Positions 1 to 10,471 of a stretch of DNA of 64,000 nucleotides are shown here, piece by piece. This DNA comes from Limnobaculum xujianqingii (GTDB lineage Bacteria > Pseudomonadota > Gammaproteobacteria > Enterobacterales > Enterobacteriaceae): NCBI RefSeq assembly GCF_013394855.1, contig NZ_JABMLK010000002.1, forward strand, positions 1,054,001 to 1,118,000, written 5' to 3'. Numbering within the stretch: position 1 is the stretch's first letter; the number at the start of each line of letters is the position of its first letter. The position numbers were made by a program, and so were the translations under genes. The notes beneath the pieces were generated by a model. That model saw nothing but the letters and a program-made list of their open reading frames with translations. It was not told the DNA's origin and ran no database searches.

Positions 1-157
1 TCAGATCCCGTACGGAAAATGAGATAGCGTTTAGCCAGTCATGTTCAGTAGCCAGCGCGGGTTCTTTACCAATAACAAACTTCAATTTTTCCTGGATGGA
101 ATTTTTTAAATTCCGGATGCGTTCTTCGGGTGTTTCAAAATTAAATTGTGAAGACAT
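1..157 (-). CDS. glgP: Glycogen phosphorylase, N-terminal fragment (cut by window start)
   Basis: This is the first 52 codons of a gene that runs off the left edge of the window. It begins with ATG at 157 and reads MSSQFNFETPEER, then a segment containing KLKFVIGKEP and HDWLNAISFSVRD. That matches the N-terminus of enterobacterial glycogen phosphorylase (E. coli has KLMFTIGKDP and HEWLNATLFAVRD at the same place). GlgP releases glucose-1-phosphate from glycogen chain ends in the cytoplasm. It lies last in glgBXCAP, 185 bp after glgA, on the same strand. The catalytic domain and the pyridoxal phosphate lysine lie outside the window, so identification rests on the N-terminus and operon position. 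Confidence 0.9.
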   Translation of the reverse strand, partial: MSSQFNFETPEERIRNLKNSIQEKLKFVIGKEPALATEHDWLNAISFSVRDL

Positions 158-342
158 AAGTCTCGTCCATATTGTGTATGTGTCAGCGTTAAGGGCAAAT
201 CCATTTTTTGCCAGAGGCCCTGTGAATTTTTAATTATCAATAATTGGGTTTCATGGTTTGAAACCCAGCTTGGTTTTAAGTGGTATATCCATGCGGTCCA
301 TATTTAAGTTATCGTTCAATATTTCAGCAATGCAAGAAAAAG

Positions 343-1776
343 CTAACTTAAATGTTGGTACATGGTTAAGTATTTCTCGGCGGCAATATCCCAGCTAAAG
401 TCCATCGCCATAGCCTGACGTTGTACTCGACGCCACTTAACTGGCTCAGCCCAAAGGGCAAACACCCGTCGAATAGCATCGTTTAATTCATTGACCTGAC
501 TGTCGCGGAAGATAAAACCGGTAGCTAATTTATCCGCCAGATTTTCCAGCGAGCAGTCAATGACGGTATCTGCCAGGCCACCGGTATATCTGACCAGCGG
601 GAGGGTGCCGTATTTCAAGCCATAAAGCTGAGTTAATCCGCATGGCTCAAAGCGGCTGGGAACCAGAATGACATCTGCTGCGCCGATGATGTTGTGGGCC
701 AGTGCTTCGTCATAACCAATATGTACCGCTATCTGTTTAGGGTACTGTTTGGCCATATCCAGCCAGGCATCCTGTAGGTGGGTATCACCACTACCCAACA
801 GGACCAGTTGCCCCCCCAGTTCCAGCAGTTTTGGCAAAGATTCTAACAGCAAATCCAGACCCTTTTGACTACTCAGGCGACTTACCACACCAAACAGCGG
901 CGCATCAGGGGTGACTGTCAGAGCCTGTTGATACTGCAGCGCTGCTTTGCATGCTGCTTTACCCGCCATCTTTCTCGGATGGTAATTTTCCGGCAGCAGT
1001 GGATCGGTTAATGGATTCCATATTTGATAGTCAACGCCGTTGAGAATACCGGTTAACTTACCGTGATATTGACGCTGCTCAAGCAGGTTTTCCATACCAA
1101 AACCGTACTCTGATTGGGTTATCTCTTTGGCATATGTTGGGCTGACGGCGGTGATCATATCCGCGTAATACAGACCCGCTTTGAGATAGGAAATTTGCCC
1201 GTAGAACTCCAGCCCGTCAGGTTGCATAAAATGAGAGGGAAGATGAAGCTCATGCAAATGTCGGGCAGAAAATTGTCCCTGATAGGCCAGGTTATGCACG
1301 GTAAATACCGAGCGAGCCGGATAGCCACGAGCAGCTAGATAGGCACCTGCCAGTCCGGCATGCCAGTCGTGGGCGTGAACAATTTCAGGCTGCCAGTAAG
1401 GGTCAATCGCGCAAGCCAGTTCACAGGCAACCCAGCCTAATAACGCAAAGCGTTTATAGTTATCAGCATACTCATGCTGGGCACCATCGTGGTAAGGACT
1501 GCCAGGACGATCGTAAAGATGCGGTGCATCAATCAGATAGATTCCCACGCCATTATAAGTGCCATAACGTAGGGTTATTTTACCGGCAAAGGTCTCTTGT
1601 TCGGCGACCAGTGAGGTTTCTCCAATGCCTTTCATCAAGGCGGGAAAGCCGGGCATCAGCAGGCGAACATCGGCCCCTGCGGCAATCTGAGCTGCGGGAA
1701 GGGCACCGAGTACATCAGCCAGTCCTCCCGTTTTTAATAGCGGGTACAACTCAGAACATGCGTGTAAAACTCGCAT
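343..1776 (-). CDS. glgA: Glycogen synthase (ADP-glucose dependent)
   Basis: GlgA transfers glucose from ADP-glucose to the growing alpha-1,4-glucan in the cytoplasm. The protein has 477 residues, the same length as E. coli GlgA. It shows the N-terminal KTGGLADV motif, whose Lys15 contacts ADP-glucose, and the C-terminal [10 protein letters not shown] and RYTGGL motifs of the GT5 family GT-B fold. It is the fourth gene of the minus-strand glycogen operon. A 105-bp gap holding a GC-rich hairpin separates it from glgC. No catalytic motif appears to be missing. Confidence 0.98.
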   Translation of the reverse strand: MRVLHACSELYPLLKTGGLADVLGALPAAQIAAGADVRLLMPGFPALMKGIGETSLVAEQETFAGKITLRYGTYNGVGIYLIDAPHLYDRPGSPYHDGAQHEYADNYKRFALLGWVACELACAIDPYWQPEIVHAHDWHAGLAGAYLAARGYPARSVFTVHNLAYQGQFSARHLHELHLPSHFMQPDGLEFYGQISYLKAGLYYADMITAVSPTYAKEITQSEYGFGMENLLEQRQYHGKLTGILNGVDYQIWNPLTDPLLPENYHPRKMAGKAACKAALQYQQALTVTPDAPLFGVVSRLSSQKGLDLLLESLPKLLELGGQLVLLGSGDTHLQDAWLDMAKQYPKQIAVHIGYDEALAHNIIGAADVILVPSRFEPCGLTQLYGLKYGTLPLVRYTGGLADTVIDCSLENLADKLATGFIFRDSQVNELNDAIRRVFALWAEPVKWRRVQRQAMAMDFSWDIAAEKYLTMYQHLS

Positions 1777-1804
1777 CCTAACTCCTGTCTGAAAATAGAA
1801 ACAT

Positions 1805-1833
1805 CCCGGTTTGCGATGATCCGCGAAACCGGG
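1805..1833 (-). promoter_or_regulatory. Intercistronic hairpin between glgC and glgA
   Basis: CCCGGTTT pairs with AAACCGGG, and a short GCG/CGC extension lies inside with one bulged G. No long T-run follows on the minus strand, so it looks more like an mRNA processing or stability hairpin than a full terminator. It may lower glgA-glgP expression relative to glgBXC. That role is inferred. Confidence 0.5.
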
Positions 1834-1881
1834 TTAAATATTAAACATAGTGAATGTTCACCAGACTTTTGGGGCATCCAG

Positions 1882-3174
1882 TTATAATTTCGCCAGCATC
1901 TCTTTGGTGATTAAAACTATACCCCCTTCTGAGCGGTGGAAACGGCGCTGATCTTCTTCCACATTTTCCCCCACCACTAAACCTTCCGGTAAGTGGCAGC
2001 CCCGGTCAATAATACAGCGACGTAAACGGCAAGAGCGGCCAACGTACACATCCGGTAGCAATACGGTGGAGTCAATGGTACAGAAGGAGTTAATCCGAAC
2101 TCTTGGGAACAGCACTGAATTCACCAGAACCGAACCGGAAATAATACAACCAGCGCTAATCAGCGAGTTCATGGTCATGCCGTGACTGCCGGAACGGTCC
2201 TGTACGAACTTAGCCGGTGGTAGTGGCTCCATATAGGTACGGATTGGCCAGGTTTTGTTATACATGTCTAACTCAGGGGTAACCGATGCCAGATCGAGGT
2301 TAGCACTCCAGTAAGCGTCAATAGTTCCAACGTCACGCCAGTAAGGTTCAGCATTTACGTCAGACGTTACGCAGGAAAGATTAAATGGATGTGCCCATGC
2401 TACGCCCTGAGAAACGGCTTTAGGGATTAAATCTTTACCAAAGTCATGATGGGTTTCCATGTTCAGGCTCTCTTCTTCCAGCAGTTTGTAGAGATACTGA
2501 GCATTGAATACATAAACCCCCATACTGGCTAAAGACATATCCGGCTGATCGGGCATCGCCGGTGGATTCGCAGGTTTCTCCAGGAACTGAAGAATGCGTT
2601 CATCTTCTGCTATATCCATGACGCCAAATTCAGAAGCGGCTTCACGCGGTACGGCAATACAGGCCACGGTACACTGGCTGCCTTTTTCTACATGGTCCAG
2701 CAGCATGCGCGAGTAGTCCATCTTGTAAATATGGTCACCAGCCAGGATAACAATATATTCAGCCTTATAGCGGCGGATAATATCCAGGTTTTGATAAATA
2801 GCGTCAGCGGTGCCACGGTACCATTCTTCATGGTCTTCGCGTTGCTGAGCCGGTAGCAGGTCAACAAACTCATTCATCTCTTCATTCAGAAATGACCAGC
2901 CGCGTTGGATATGTTGTACCAATGAATGGGAATGATATTGGGTCAGAACGCCAATACGACGGATCCCTGAGTTCATGCAGTTCGACAAAGCAAAGTCGAT
3001 AATGCGGAATTTTCCGCCAAAGTGTACTGCGGGTTTTGCTCGTTTGGAGGTTAAATCCTTCAGGCGTGACCCACGTCCTCCGGCAAGTATCAATGCCACA
3101 GACTGCTTAGGCAATTGTCTCGCTAGCATAAGTTGTTGATTGGTATTCTGCTTAACCTCTTTTCCTGCAGCCAT
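1882..3174 (-). CDS. glgC: Glucose-1-phosphate adenylyltransferase (ADP-glucose pyrophosphorylase)
   Basis: GlgC makes ADP-glucose and pyrophosphate from ATP and glucose-1-phosphate, the committed step of bacterial glycogen synthesis. The 430-residue protein (E. coli 431) has the nucleotidyltransferase signature [10 protein letters not shown] followed by [12 protein letters not shown], the segment that carries the fructose-1,6-bisphosphate activator lysine in E. coli. It also has [21 protein letters not shown], and a C-terminal left-handed beta-helix region ending near RRFHRSEGG. It lies 57 bp downstream of glgX. The E. coli glgC leader is a known CsrA target; I did not find a convincing pair of GGA sites here. 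Confidence 0.98.
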   Translation of the reverse strand: MAAGKEVKQNTNQQLMLARQLPKQSVALILAGGRGSRLKDLTSKRAKPAVHFGGKFRIIDFALSNCMNSGIRRIGVLTQYHSHSLVQHIQRGWSFLNEEMNEFVDLLPAQQREDHEEWYRGTADAIYQNLDIIRRYKAEYIVILAGDHIYKMDYSRMLLDHVEKGSQCTVACIAVPREAASEFGVMDIAEDERILQFLEKPANPPAMPDQPDMSLASMGVYVFNAQYLYKLLEEESLNMETHHDFGKDLIPKAVSQGVAWAHPFNLSCVTSDVNAEPYWRDVGTIDAYWSANLDLASVTPELDMYNKTWPIRTYMEPLPPAKFVQDRSGSHGMTMNSLISAGCIISGSVLVNSVLFPRVRINSFCTIDSTVLLPDVYVGRSCRLRRCIIDRGCHLPEGLVVGENVEEDQRRFHRSEGGIVLITKEMLAKL

Positions 3175-3231
3175 CTTAAAATCCTATGTAATCAAATGAG
3201 TCAATAAATACCGATACCGGTATGGTTAAAT

Positions 3232-5244
3232 TTATGAGTTTCTATTGCGTAACACGCTAATACTGCGAGGTGACGCAATACATTTGGTATCGCCCACACC
3301 AATATCAGCAACGGAGAACGGCGGGGCGATATGCCATTGTCCGGAAGGTAAATTCAGGGTTTGTAGTTGGTCGGTACGATTAATGACAACAAGCCATGCC
3401 CCGGACAGTAAAATCTGTAGCGGAGGTGGCTCAGCACGTTCCCATTCATCCGCTGACATGGGGTGTCCCTGTGCGTTAAGCCACATCACGTCTTGATTGC
3501 CGTTTGTTGATGTGGCTTTGCCTGTCCACCATGCTTCGGTAGTTAAGGCAGGGATCTGCTTACGCAGCGCTATCAGACCAGAGGTAAACGTCAGCAGCGT
3601 TTGATCGGCCTGAATCCAGTTAAGCCAGGTCAGGGGAGAGTCCTGACAGTAGGCATTGTTATTACCCTGCTGACTATTGCCCAGTTCATCACCGGCCAGC
3701 AGCATTGGTGTTCCCTGTGATAACAACAGGGTGGTTAGAAGTACACGAGCGCTGGCGTTACGGCGCTGTAATGTTGCTTCATCCGCCTCCAATCCTTCGA
3801 TACCGTGGTTATAGCTGTAATTATTGCTGTTGCCATCACGGTTCTGTTCACCGTTTGCCTGATTATGTTTTTGATTAAAACTAACCAAATCTCGTAGGGT
3901 GAAACCATCGTGGGAAGTGATTTTATTAATCGATGCGTATGGCAAACGCTGATGGTGTTGAAAAACGTCGCTGGAGGCAGCATAGCGACGGGCAAAAAGC
4001 CCCAGCGCTGAAGGCTGCTGTAGCCAGAAACTGCGCATATTGTCGCGGAAGTGGTCGTTCCATTCGGCCAAAGGCGCGGGAAAATGACCCGACTGATAGC
4101 CGCCCTGACCAATATCCCAGGGTTCTGCAATCAGTTTGAGTTTTGACAGAATCGGATCGTGCTGTAATTGCGTCAATAGCGGCGATTCCGGGGAGAAATC
4201 GGGAGTTCTGCCCAATACAGAGGCTAAATCAAAACGGAAGCCATCAACATGGCATTCGGTAGCCCAGAAGCGCAGACAATCTAATACCCATTGCATGGCG
4301 GCTGGTTGTGTGAGCTTCAGGGTGTTACCGCACCCGGTCCAGTTATGATAGTCACCCTGTTCATCAAGCCAGTAATAGCTGGCATTATCAATGCCGCGCA
4401 GCGATAGCACCGGCCCGAGGAGGTCCAACTCTGCGGTGTGGTTAAACACCACGTCCAGAATGACTTCAATACCTGCCTGATGTAGCGCTTTCACCATATC
4501 GCGGAATTCTGACAGTGGCGTAGAGTCAGGGCGCTGAGACCAGTAACCCGGCTCTATGGCAAAAGGTGCCAGCACGTTATAGCCCCAGTAATTGGTTAAA
4601 CCAAGCTGTTGCAGACGAGGTTCATCAACATGAAGTTGAACCGGCAGCAGTTCCAGTGCCGTAATTCCCAGCTTTTTTAGATATTGGATCATCACCGGAT
4701 GAGCGATACCTGCGTAGGTTCCCCGCAAAATTGCCGGAATATCCGGATGGGTTTTGGTCAGGCCGCGAACGTGGGCTTCATAAATGATGGTTTCAGACCA
4801 TGGTGTTTGCGGTAGTGCATCATTTTGCCAGTCATAACTTTCGCTGGTCACTATGCTTTTGGGCATAACGGAGGCACTGTCTGCGCTGTCGGGATGATCG
4901 TTAGCATCGCTCAGCAATGGGCTATCCATTACTGAGCCATCCAGTGCCTGAGAATAAGGGTCGATTAGCAGTTTGTGCGGATTGAAACGGAATCCTCGCT
5001 GAGGATCCCAAGGCCCATGCACCCGGTAGCCGTAACGTAATCCGGGCACTCCGGTTGGCAGATAGCCGTGCCAGATATCACCGGTTCGCGAAGGTAGCAT
5101 CAGGCGCTGTTCTTCACCGTTCTGGTTAAACAGACACAGCTCAACGTTTTCAGCCTGTGCTGAATAGAGCGCAAAATTGACACCCTGACCATCAAAATGG
5201 CTGCCAAGAGGATACGGGCTACCTGCCGCTAAAGTGACCGTCAT
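3232..5244 (-). CDS. glgX: Glycogen debranching enzyme (limit dextrin alpha-1,6-glucohydrolase)
   Basis: GlgX hydrolyses alpha-1,6 branches of phosphorylase-limit dextrins during glycogen breakdown. The 670-residue protein starts with a CBM48/isoamylase N-domain ([18 protein letters not shown]). The GH13 catalytic barrel follows, with [20 protein letters not shown] (nucleophile Asp), AEPWDIG (acid/base Glu) and [12 protein letters not shown]. coli GlgX is 657 residues, so this one is slightly longer, mostly near the C-terminus. The start is only 4 bp from the glgB stop, which implies co-transcription and probably translational coupling. Confidence 0.97.
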   Translation of the reverse strand: MTVTLAAGSPYPLGSHFDGQGVNFALYSAQAENVELCLFNQNGEEQRLMLPSRTGDIWHGYLPTGVPGLRYGYRVHGPWDPQRGFRFNPHKLLIDPYSQALDGSVMDSPLLSDANDHPDSADSASVMPKSIVTSESYDWQNDALPQTPWSETIIYEAHVRGLTKTHPDIPAILRGTYAGIAHPVMIQYLKKLGITALELLPVQLHVDEPRLQQLGLTNYWGYNVLAPFAIEPGYWSQRPDSTPLSEFRDMVKALHQAGIEVILDVVFNHTAELDLLGPVLSLRGIDNASYYWLDEQGDYHNWTGCGNTLKLTQPAAMQWVLDCLRFWATECHVDGFRFDLASVLGRTPDFSPESPLLTQLQHDPILSKLKLIAEPWDIGQGGYQSGHFPAPLAEWNDHFRDNMRSFWLQQPSALGLFARRYAASSDVFQHHQRLPYASINKITSHDGFTLRDLVSFNQKHNQANGEQNRDGNSNNYSYNHGIEGLEADEATLQRRNASARVLLTTLLLSQGTPMLLAGDELGNSQQGNNNAYCQDSPLTWLNWIQADQTLLTFTSGLIALRKQIPALTTEAWWTGKATSTNGNQDVMWLNAQGHPMSADEWERAEPPPLQILLSGAWLVVINRTDQLQTLNLPSGQWHIAPPFSVADIGVGDTKCIASPRSISVLRNRNS

Positions 5245-5248
5245 GCTA

Positions 5249-7435
5249 TTAAGCCTCCCGTTGCAGATAAAGGGTAGAGAGCGGTGGCAATACCAGGCTT
5301 AACGAGTGCGCCCGATTGTGCGACGGTATCTCTTCACTATGAACACCACCAAGATTACCGGCATTACTGCCGCGATAATATTCAGAGTCGGTATTCAGAA
5401 TTTCCTGATACTGCCCCGGCAGGTTAATGCCGACACGGTAGTTTTCCCGCAGTACCGGGGTGAAGTTACTGATGACAATCACTTCATTGCCCGATTCATC
5501 GCGACGTATAAAGGCAAAGACAGAATTCTGATGATCGTCGACCACTAACCATTCAAACCCATTTTCAGCATAGTCCAATTGAGACAGCGGAGCCTGCTGT
5601 TGATAGCAATGGTTAAGATCGCGGACCAGATTCTGTACTCCGTTATGCCAGCCGCCGTGAATAGGGTCTAACAGATGCCAGTCAAGGCTACCGTCGTGGT
5701 TCCATTCGCGGCCTTGAGCAAATTCGCCCCCCATAAACAGCAGTTTCTTGCCGGGATGGGCCCACATAAAGCCGTAGTAAGCGCGCAGGTTAGCGAATTG
5801 CTGCCAGGTATCACCTGGCATACGCCCAAGCAGTGAACGTTTGCCATGTACCACTTCGTCATGAGACAGAGGGAGAACAAAGTTTTCCGTATGGGCGTAA
5901 TACATGCCAAAGGTCATTAAGTTGTGGTGATACTGGCGATATACCGGATCCAGCTTCATGTAGTCCAGCGTGTCGTGCATCCAACCCAGATTCCACTTGT
6001 AGTGGAAACCTAATCCACCGGCTTCCGGCGGTAAGGTGACACCGGCAAAATCGGTAGACTCTTCTGCCACGGTGATAGCACCAGGACATTCAATACCAAT
6101 GGTTTTATTGGTATAGCGAATAAATTCAATGGCTTCGAGGTTTTCATTGCCGCCGTACTGGTTTGGTATCCATTCGCCTTCTGCCCGGCTGTAATCCCGA
6201 TAGACCATGGAAGCGACGGCATCAACCCGTAGCCCATCAATGCCAAATCGTTCCATCCAATAGAGGGCATTACCAGCCAGATAGTTTCTCACTTCATGGC
6301 GGCTATAGTTATAAATCAGGGTATTCCAGTCCTGATGGTAGCCTTCTCGCGGGTCGGAATATTCAAACTGTGCGGTACCATCAAACTGTGCCAGACCGTG
6401 ATCGTCACTGGGGAAGTGGGCCGGAACCCAATCCAGCAGAATATTTATGCCGGCCTGATGAGCGGTTTCGATCAGGTAGCGAAAATCCTCTAAGGTGCCA
6501 AAACGGCGGGTTGGAGCATACATGCCAACCGGCTGATAGCCCCAGGAACCGTCAAACGGGTGCTCATTAATCGGCAGAAGTTCGATATGGGTAAAGCCCA
6601 TATCTTTAACATAAGGTATTAACTGCTCGGCCAGTTCACGGTAGCTAAGCCAGCTATTATCGTGCAGGTGACGCCGCCAGGAGCCCAAATGAACCTCGTA
6701 GACAGACATAGGCGCAGTAAAGTCATTTGCCTGGCGGCGTTGTTGGGTCATTGTCACTCGTGATGGCAGTTGGCTAACGCGAGATGCGGTATCAGGACGC
6801 ATTTCGGCAGCAAAAGCATAAGGATCGGCTTTCAGGCGTGTGACATTATTGCAGTCGATAATTTCATATTTATACAGCTGACCTTCATGTATATGAGGAA
6901 TGAACAACTCCCAGATACCACTTTCTCTGCGAAATCTCATTGGGTGCCTGCGGCCATCCCAGAAGTTGAAGTCGCCAACTACCGAAACCCGGGTAGCATT
7001 AGGTGCCCAAACGGCAAAAGTGACGCCATCTACGTTATCCAGACTGGTGAGATGCGCGCCAAGTCGTTCATAAGGTCGTAGATGGGTGCCTTCTGACAGC
7101 AGCCAGGCATCCATCTCCTGTAATAAAGGACCAAAACGATAGGGATCTTCAATGATCTGCTGGGCATCACCCCAATCAATCATTAACTGGTAGCGGTAGG
7201 GTGTCTCACTGGGGGAAAGAGTACCGGAGAAAAAGCCGGTCTGATCGGTTTGCGTTAGCGTAAGCAGTATCTTTTGCGTGTCTTTGTCCAAAACGCTGAC
7301 CTGAGTAGCATCAGGAGCAAAGGTGCGGATGGCATAGCCATCTGCGGTTTTATGAATCCCCAAAATCGAGAATGGGTCTGCATAATGGCCGGAAGTTAGT
7401 TGTTGGATCGTGCCTCTGTCAATAGTGCCGGACAT
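5249..7435 (-). CDS. glgB: 1,4-alpha-glucan branching enzyme
   Basis: GlgB cuts alpha-1,4 chains and rejoins them as alpha-1,6 branches. Its 728 residues equal the E. coli length. There are two N-terminal beta-sandwich modules (the second begins near [18 protein letters not shown]), then the GH13 barrel with [22 protein letters not shown] (nucleophile Asp), TVAEES (catalytic Glu) and [10 protein letters not shown], and a C-terminal all-beta domain. It is the first gene of the glg operon. The ATG at 7435 has GGGAGA about six bases upstream, and two hairpins lie in its leader. Confidence 0.98.
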   Translation of the reverse strand: MSGTIDRGTIQQLTSGHYADPFSILGIHKTADGYAIRTFAPDATQVSVLDKDTQKILLTLTQTDQTGFFSGTLSPSETPYRYQLMIDWGDAQQIIEDPYRFGPLLQEMDAWLLSEGTHLRPYERLGAHLTSLDNVDGVTFAVWAPNATRVSVVGDFNFWDGRRHPMRFRRESGIWELFIPHIHEGQLYKYEIIDCNNVTRLKADPYAFAAEMRPDTASRVSQLPSRVTMTQQRRQANDFTAPMSVYEVHLGSWRRHLHDNSWLSYRELAEQLIPYVKDMGFTHIELLPINEHPFDGSWGYQPVGMYAPTRRFGTLEDFRYLIETAHQAGINILLDWVPAHFPSDDHGLAQFDGTAQFEYSDPREGYHQDWNTLIYNYSRHEVRNYLAGNALYWMERFGIDGLRVDAVASMVYRDYSRAEGEWIPNQYGGNENLEAIEFIRYTNKTIGIECPGAITVAEESTDFAGVTLPPEAGGLGFHYKWNLGWMHDTLDYMKLDPVYRQYHHNLMTFGMYYAHTENFVLPLSHDEVVHGKRSLLGRMPGDTWQQFANLRAYYGFMWAHPGKKLLFMGGEFAQGREWNHDGSLDWHLLDPIHGGWHNGVQNLVRDLNHCYQQQAPLSQLDYAENGFEWLVVDDHQNSVFAFIRRDESGNEVIVISNFTPVLRENYRVGINLPGQYQEILNTDSEYYRGSNAGNLGGVHSEEIPSHNRAHSLSLVLPPLSTLYLQREA

Positions 7436-7456
7436 CCATATTCTCCCAATATGTTA

Positions 7457-7489
7457 TTTATTGGCTCAAATAAAAGACCAGCCAATAAA
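7457..7489 (-). promoter_or_regulatory. glgB leader hairpin 1
   Basis: TTTATTGGCT (7457-7466) is the exact reverse complement of AGCCAATAAA (7480-7489), giving a 10-bp stem with a 13-base loop. It starts about ten bases upstream of the glgB Shine-Dalgarno sequence. A role in glgB mRNA stability or translation is inferred. Confidence 0.55.
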
Positions 7490-7494
7490 AAATA

Positions 7495-7524
7495 TAATAT
7501 CGCTAATTAATCGGCGCGATATTA
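7495..7524 (-). promoter_or_regulatory. glgB leader hairpin 2 or operator
   Basis: TAATATCGC (7495-7503) pairs perfectly with GCGATATTA (7516-7524) across a 12-base spacer. It sits just upstream of hairpin 1. It could be an RNA stem in the glgB leader or a DNA-binding dyad; the sequence does not decide. Confidence 0.45.
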
Positions 7525-8134
7525 AATAAGTGCCTTGTTTTACCTTACTGAATCATCAGATTAAAACTGTGAGTTAGTTCTTGTAATTCATATAATAGCA
7601 GACATACCGCTCATTCAGCCAAATAGATATCTCTCATTTATTATAACTAAGGGTATCAATGACAGACGGTAAATAAGATATCAATCTTAAGTTTTCATAT
7701 GAAATTTGGTGATAAAACCCTTTTAAATAATAATACTTGAGTTTCATTTTTTAAATTAAATCAATATAAATCAATCGGTAATGATTTTATTAATGTGTTT
7801 TGTATTGTACTGGTTACCTGAAGAATTTATTAACATTCCCGATGCTCCAATAAATACTATTGATATTGGTGATGATTAATTCAGGTACCAATACTTTGAC
7901 TGATAGCTTAATTAATATATTCATACTTATTATTAGCATAACCACCTTTTCAGCTGCTGCCAGCCTGCAATTTTATATTGTCTGACAAATAAAGCCTGTT
8001 TTGATGTCACGTCATTATTTTCTGTTATGTAACAGTTAATTCTTTATGATTATTTTTAGTCAGATTACCGTAGGAATTATCTGGCATAATGGGATGAATG
8101 CGTGCGGTTAATGCACTTTAATGAGTGAATTAAT

Positions 8135-8164
8135 TCATTTTTGATTACATGTAATCAAAAATGA
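8135..8164. promoter_or_regulatory. 30-bp perfect palindrome, candidate operator O1 of the threonate operon
   Basis: The 30 bases are a perfect inverted repeat centred on CATG. The core is TGATTA-CATG-TAATCA at 8142-8157. The same half-sites recur at 8199-8214. Its position upstream of a candidate -10 box and of a catabolic operon ending in a DeoR-type regulator makes it the best operator candidate for that regulator. Confidence 0.65.
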
Positions 8165-8187
8165 TAGAAGTGTTAGCAGGGTCACAG

Positions 8188-8193
8188 TATGAT
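8188..8193 (+). promoter_or_regulatory. Candidate -10 element of the threonate operon promoter
   Basis: TATGAT matches the sigma-70 -10 consensus at five of six positions. It lies between the two operator candidates and 57 bp before the first ATG. No good -35 box is present at the expected spacing, which would fit an activator-dependent promoter. Confidence 0.4.
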
Positions 8194-8198
8194 AGCGG

Positions 8199-8214
8199 TG
8201 ATTAAATATAATCA
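8199..8214. promoter_or_regulatory. Second operator candidate O2 (TGATTA-N4-TAATCA)
   Basis: TGATTA-AATA-TAATCA repeats exactly the half-sites of O1, 57 bp further downstream. It lies directly after the candidate -10 element, where a bound repressor would block transcription start or early elongation. Confidence 0.6.
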
Positions 8215-8250
8215 TAACTGACCAATAAAAATCACTATGCTGAGGATACA

Positions 8251-9195
8251 ATGAATATTAAAAAATCGATAGAGAAAATCCCTGGCGGCATGATGGTGGT
8301 TCCATTAGTTTTAGGCGCCATTATCAATACATTTATACCGGAAGCACTTCAGATTGGTGGGTTTACCACGGCACTGTTTAAGGGCGGGGCAGCACCACTG
8401 ATTGGCGCATTTCTTTTATGTATGGGTGCGGGGATAAGCATTAAAGCTGCTCCTCGTGCTTTGCTGCAGGGCGGTACTATTACATTAACCAAATTGCTGG
8501 TTGCGGTTGCAATCGGTCTTGCTGTTGAGCGTTTCTTTGGTGCAGATGGTATTTTCGGGTTAACCGGACTGGCTATTATTGCTGCAATGAGTAACTCAAA
8601 CGGTGGACTGTATGCAGCATTGGTAGGGGAGTTTGGTAATGAGCGTGATGTTGGCGCGATTTCCATTCTGTCACTGAATGATGGTCCTTTCTTTACCATG
8701 ATCGCATTAGGCGCGGCCGGTATGGCCAACATCCCTATGATGGCACTGGTAGCGGTACTGGTTCCATTAGTAGTAGGAATGATTCTGGGTAACCTTGACC
8801 CACAAATGCGTGATTTCCTGACCAAAGGTGGTCCGCTGCTGATTCCTTTCTTTGCTTTTGCATTAGGTGCGGGTATCGATCTGCATATGTTGCTGAAAGG
8901 CGGTCTGGCAGGGATCGCACTGGGTGTTCTGACCACATTGGTTGGCGGCTTCTTCAATATTAAAGCGGATCGTTTAGTCGGTGGTTCTGGCGTTGCCGGT
9001 GCGGCGGCGTCCAGTACGGCAGGTAATGCGGTGGCAACACCGTTGGCAATAGCCACGGCTGACCCATCGTTGACTGAGATAGCCAATGCGGCAGCGCCAT
9101 TAATTGCTGCATCAGTTATTACCACGGCTATTTTGGTTCCTATTCTCACCTCTTGGGTGGCGAAACGTAACGCTCGCTTAGCTGGAGAAAACTAA
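8251..9195 (+). CDS. KdgT-family (2-keto-3-deoxygluconate permease) carrier, probably for threonate
   Basis: This 314-residue inner-membrane protein belongs to the 2-keto-3-deoxygluconate permease family (E. coli KdgT is 327 residues). It is almost wholly hydrophobic with about ten membrane segments, and shows the family stretches [28 protein letters not shown] and [16 protein letters not shown]. The start has GAGGA seven bases upstream. The stop is one base from the dtnK ATG, so the two genes are tightly coupled. Because the next genes encode a D-threonate kinase and its dehydrogenase, the substrate is more likely D-threonate or a related four-carbon acid sugar than ketodeoxygluconate. That assignment is by context only. 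Confidence 0.88.
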   Translation: MNIKKSIEKIPGGMMVVPLVLGAIINTFIPEALQIGGFTTALFKGGAAPLIGAFLLCMGAGISIKAAPRALLQGGTITLTKLLVAVAIGLAVERFFGADGIFGLTGLAIIAAMSNSNGGLYAALVGEFGNERDVGAISILSLNDGPFFTMIALGAAGMANIPMMALVAVLVPLVVGMILGNLDPQMRDFLTKGGPLLIPFFAFALGAGIDLHMLLKGGLAGIALGVLTTLVGGFFNIKADRLVGGSGVAGAAASSTAGNAVATPLAIATADPSLTEIANAAAPLIAASVITTAILVPILTSWVAKRNARLAGEN

Positions 9196-9196
9196 G

Positions 9197-10471
9197 ATGA
9201 AAATGCTGGTCATTGCAGATGATTTTACCGGTGCCAACGATACGGGCGTTCAACTGGCTAAAAAAGGTGCCCGTACAGATGTGCTGTTGCATGAAAAACC
9301 ATTACGTAGCCATAAAGCAGATGTTTTGGTCATCAATACGGAAAGTCGAGCTGCAACTGCCCGGCAGGCAGCGGAGAGCGTTACCCGGGCTATTAACGCC
9401 CAGCTCTCCGCTGATAGTTCAGCACTGTTAGTGTATAAGAAGATTGATTCTACTTTTCGAGGTAACGTTGGCGCCGAAATTGAGGCCGGTATGAAGGCCA
9501 GTGGTGCAAAAATTGCACTGGTGGCTGCCGCTATCCCTGCGGCAGGCCGGGTTACGCTCAATGGATTATGTCTGGTGAATCGTATTCCTCTGGTAGAGAC
9601 CGAATTTGCCAGTGACCCCAAAACGCCAATTCACTCATCACGTATTCGGGACATCATCGCTGAACAAACCACATTACCTATTCATGAAATTTCCCTTGTT
9701 CAGGTACGTTCAGGCAAGTTAGTCGGGGTCATTAAGCAACTGGCTCAGGGGCCGGAATGCATAGTGGTGTTAGATGCTGAAGTAGAGAGCGATTTATCTG
9801 CCATTGCCGATACGCTTATCACTCTGGATCAGCCTTATTTACTGGTGGGTGCGGCAGGATTTGCCGGTGCTTTACCTTCCGAACTCTACCTTAAACCACG
9901 GGAACGACTGCCGGTCCTGGTTGTTGCAGGCTCAATGAGCGAAGCGACACGTAAACAAATTATGTATGCCGAGAGGGAGAAGTCTCTGGCGATCGTTGAG
10001 GTAGACGTTGAAAAGCTGCTCGGTGCAGAGAGCCAGAGCGAAACGAAACAGATTATTACGCAGGCGGCAGAGGTATTGCGTCAACATCAACACTGTGTGT
10101 TGCGCACCTGTAGGGATGAGGCCGCCCGTCAGAAGATTGACCAACTGTGTGAACGCTATCAACTTAGCCGTCAGCAGTTAGGTGACAAAATTAGCTCAAT
10201 CCTGGGGACGATAACGCTTGAACTGCTGGCCCTGTCGCAAATTGGCGGACTATTCCTGACCGGTGGGGATATTGCCATTGCCGTTGCGCGAGCGCTGAAT
10301 GCAGAAGGTTATCGTATTTCCGCTGAGGTTTCCCCTTGTATCCCTTGTGGCACATTCGTTAACAGCGAAATTGATGACTTGCCGGTAATTACCAAAGCAG
10401 GGGGATTTGGTGCGGATAACGCCCTGAGCGACGCCATTTATTTTATCGAGGAGATGTATCATGGGAAGTAA
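9197..10471 (+). CDS. dtnK: Four-carbon acid sugar kinase, probable D-threonate kinase (DUF1537 family)
   Basis: The 424-residue protein begins MLVIADDFTGANDTGVQ, the hallmark of the DUF1537 (YgbK-like) N-terminal sugar-acid binding domain. It ends with the nucleotide-binding domain carrying LTGGDIAIAVARAL and KAGGFGADNALSDAI. Members of this family phosphorylate four-carbon acid sugars at O4. DtnK enzymes make D-threonate 4-phosphate for PdxA2. The pairing here with a pdxA-like gene, rather than with an ltnD/otnC-type set, favours D-threonate (D-erythronate is possible). Its last 11 bases overlap the pdxA2 start. Confidence 0.88.
   Translation: MKMLVIADDFTGANDTGVQLAKKGARTDVLLHEKPLRSHKADVLVINTESRAATARQAAESVTRAINAQLSADSSALLVYKKIDSTFRGNVGAEIEAGMKASGAKIALVAAAIPAAGRVTLNGLCLVNRIPLVETEFASDPKTPIHSSRIRDIIAEQTTLPIHEISLVQVRSGKLVGVIKQLAQGPECIVVLDAEVESDLSAIADTLITLDQPYLLVGAAGFAGALPSELYLKPRERLPVLVVAGSMSEATRKQIMYAEREKSLAIVEVDVEKLLGAESQSETKQIITQAAEVLRQHQHCVLRTCRDEAARQKIDQLCERYQLSRQQLGDKISSILGTITLELLALSQIGGLFLTGGDIAIAVARALNAEGYRISAEVSPCIPCGTFVNSEIDDLPVITKAGGFGADNALSDAIYFIEEMYHGK

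Larger units (their letters stand above)
7436..8250. other. Divergent intergenic region between glgB and the threonate operon
   Basis: This 815-bp stretch is strongly AT-rich and holds no convincing ORF. Near glgB it contains two hairpins (7457-7489 and 7495-7524). Near the plus-strand operon it contains two operator-like inverted repeats and a candidate -10 box (8135-8214). The middle, about 7530-8130, shows no feature I can name. It probably contains the glg promoter region, which I cannot place. Confidence 0.7.

Noticed and set aside
8349..9149. 266-codon ORF on the minus strand opposite the KdgT-type carrier gene
   Set aside because: It is an antisense shadow of a transmembrane gene with a regular codon pattern. 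It has no ribosome site, domain or sensible composition.
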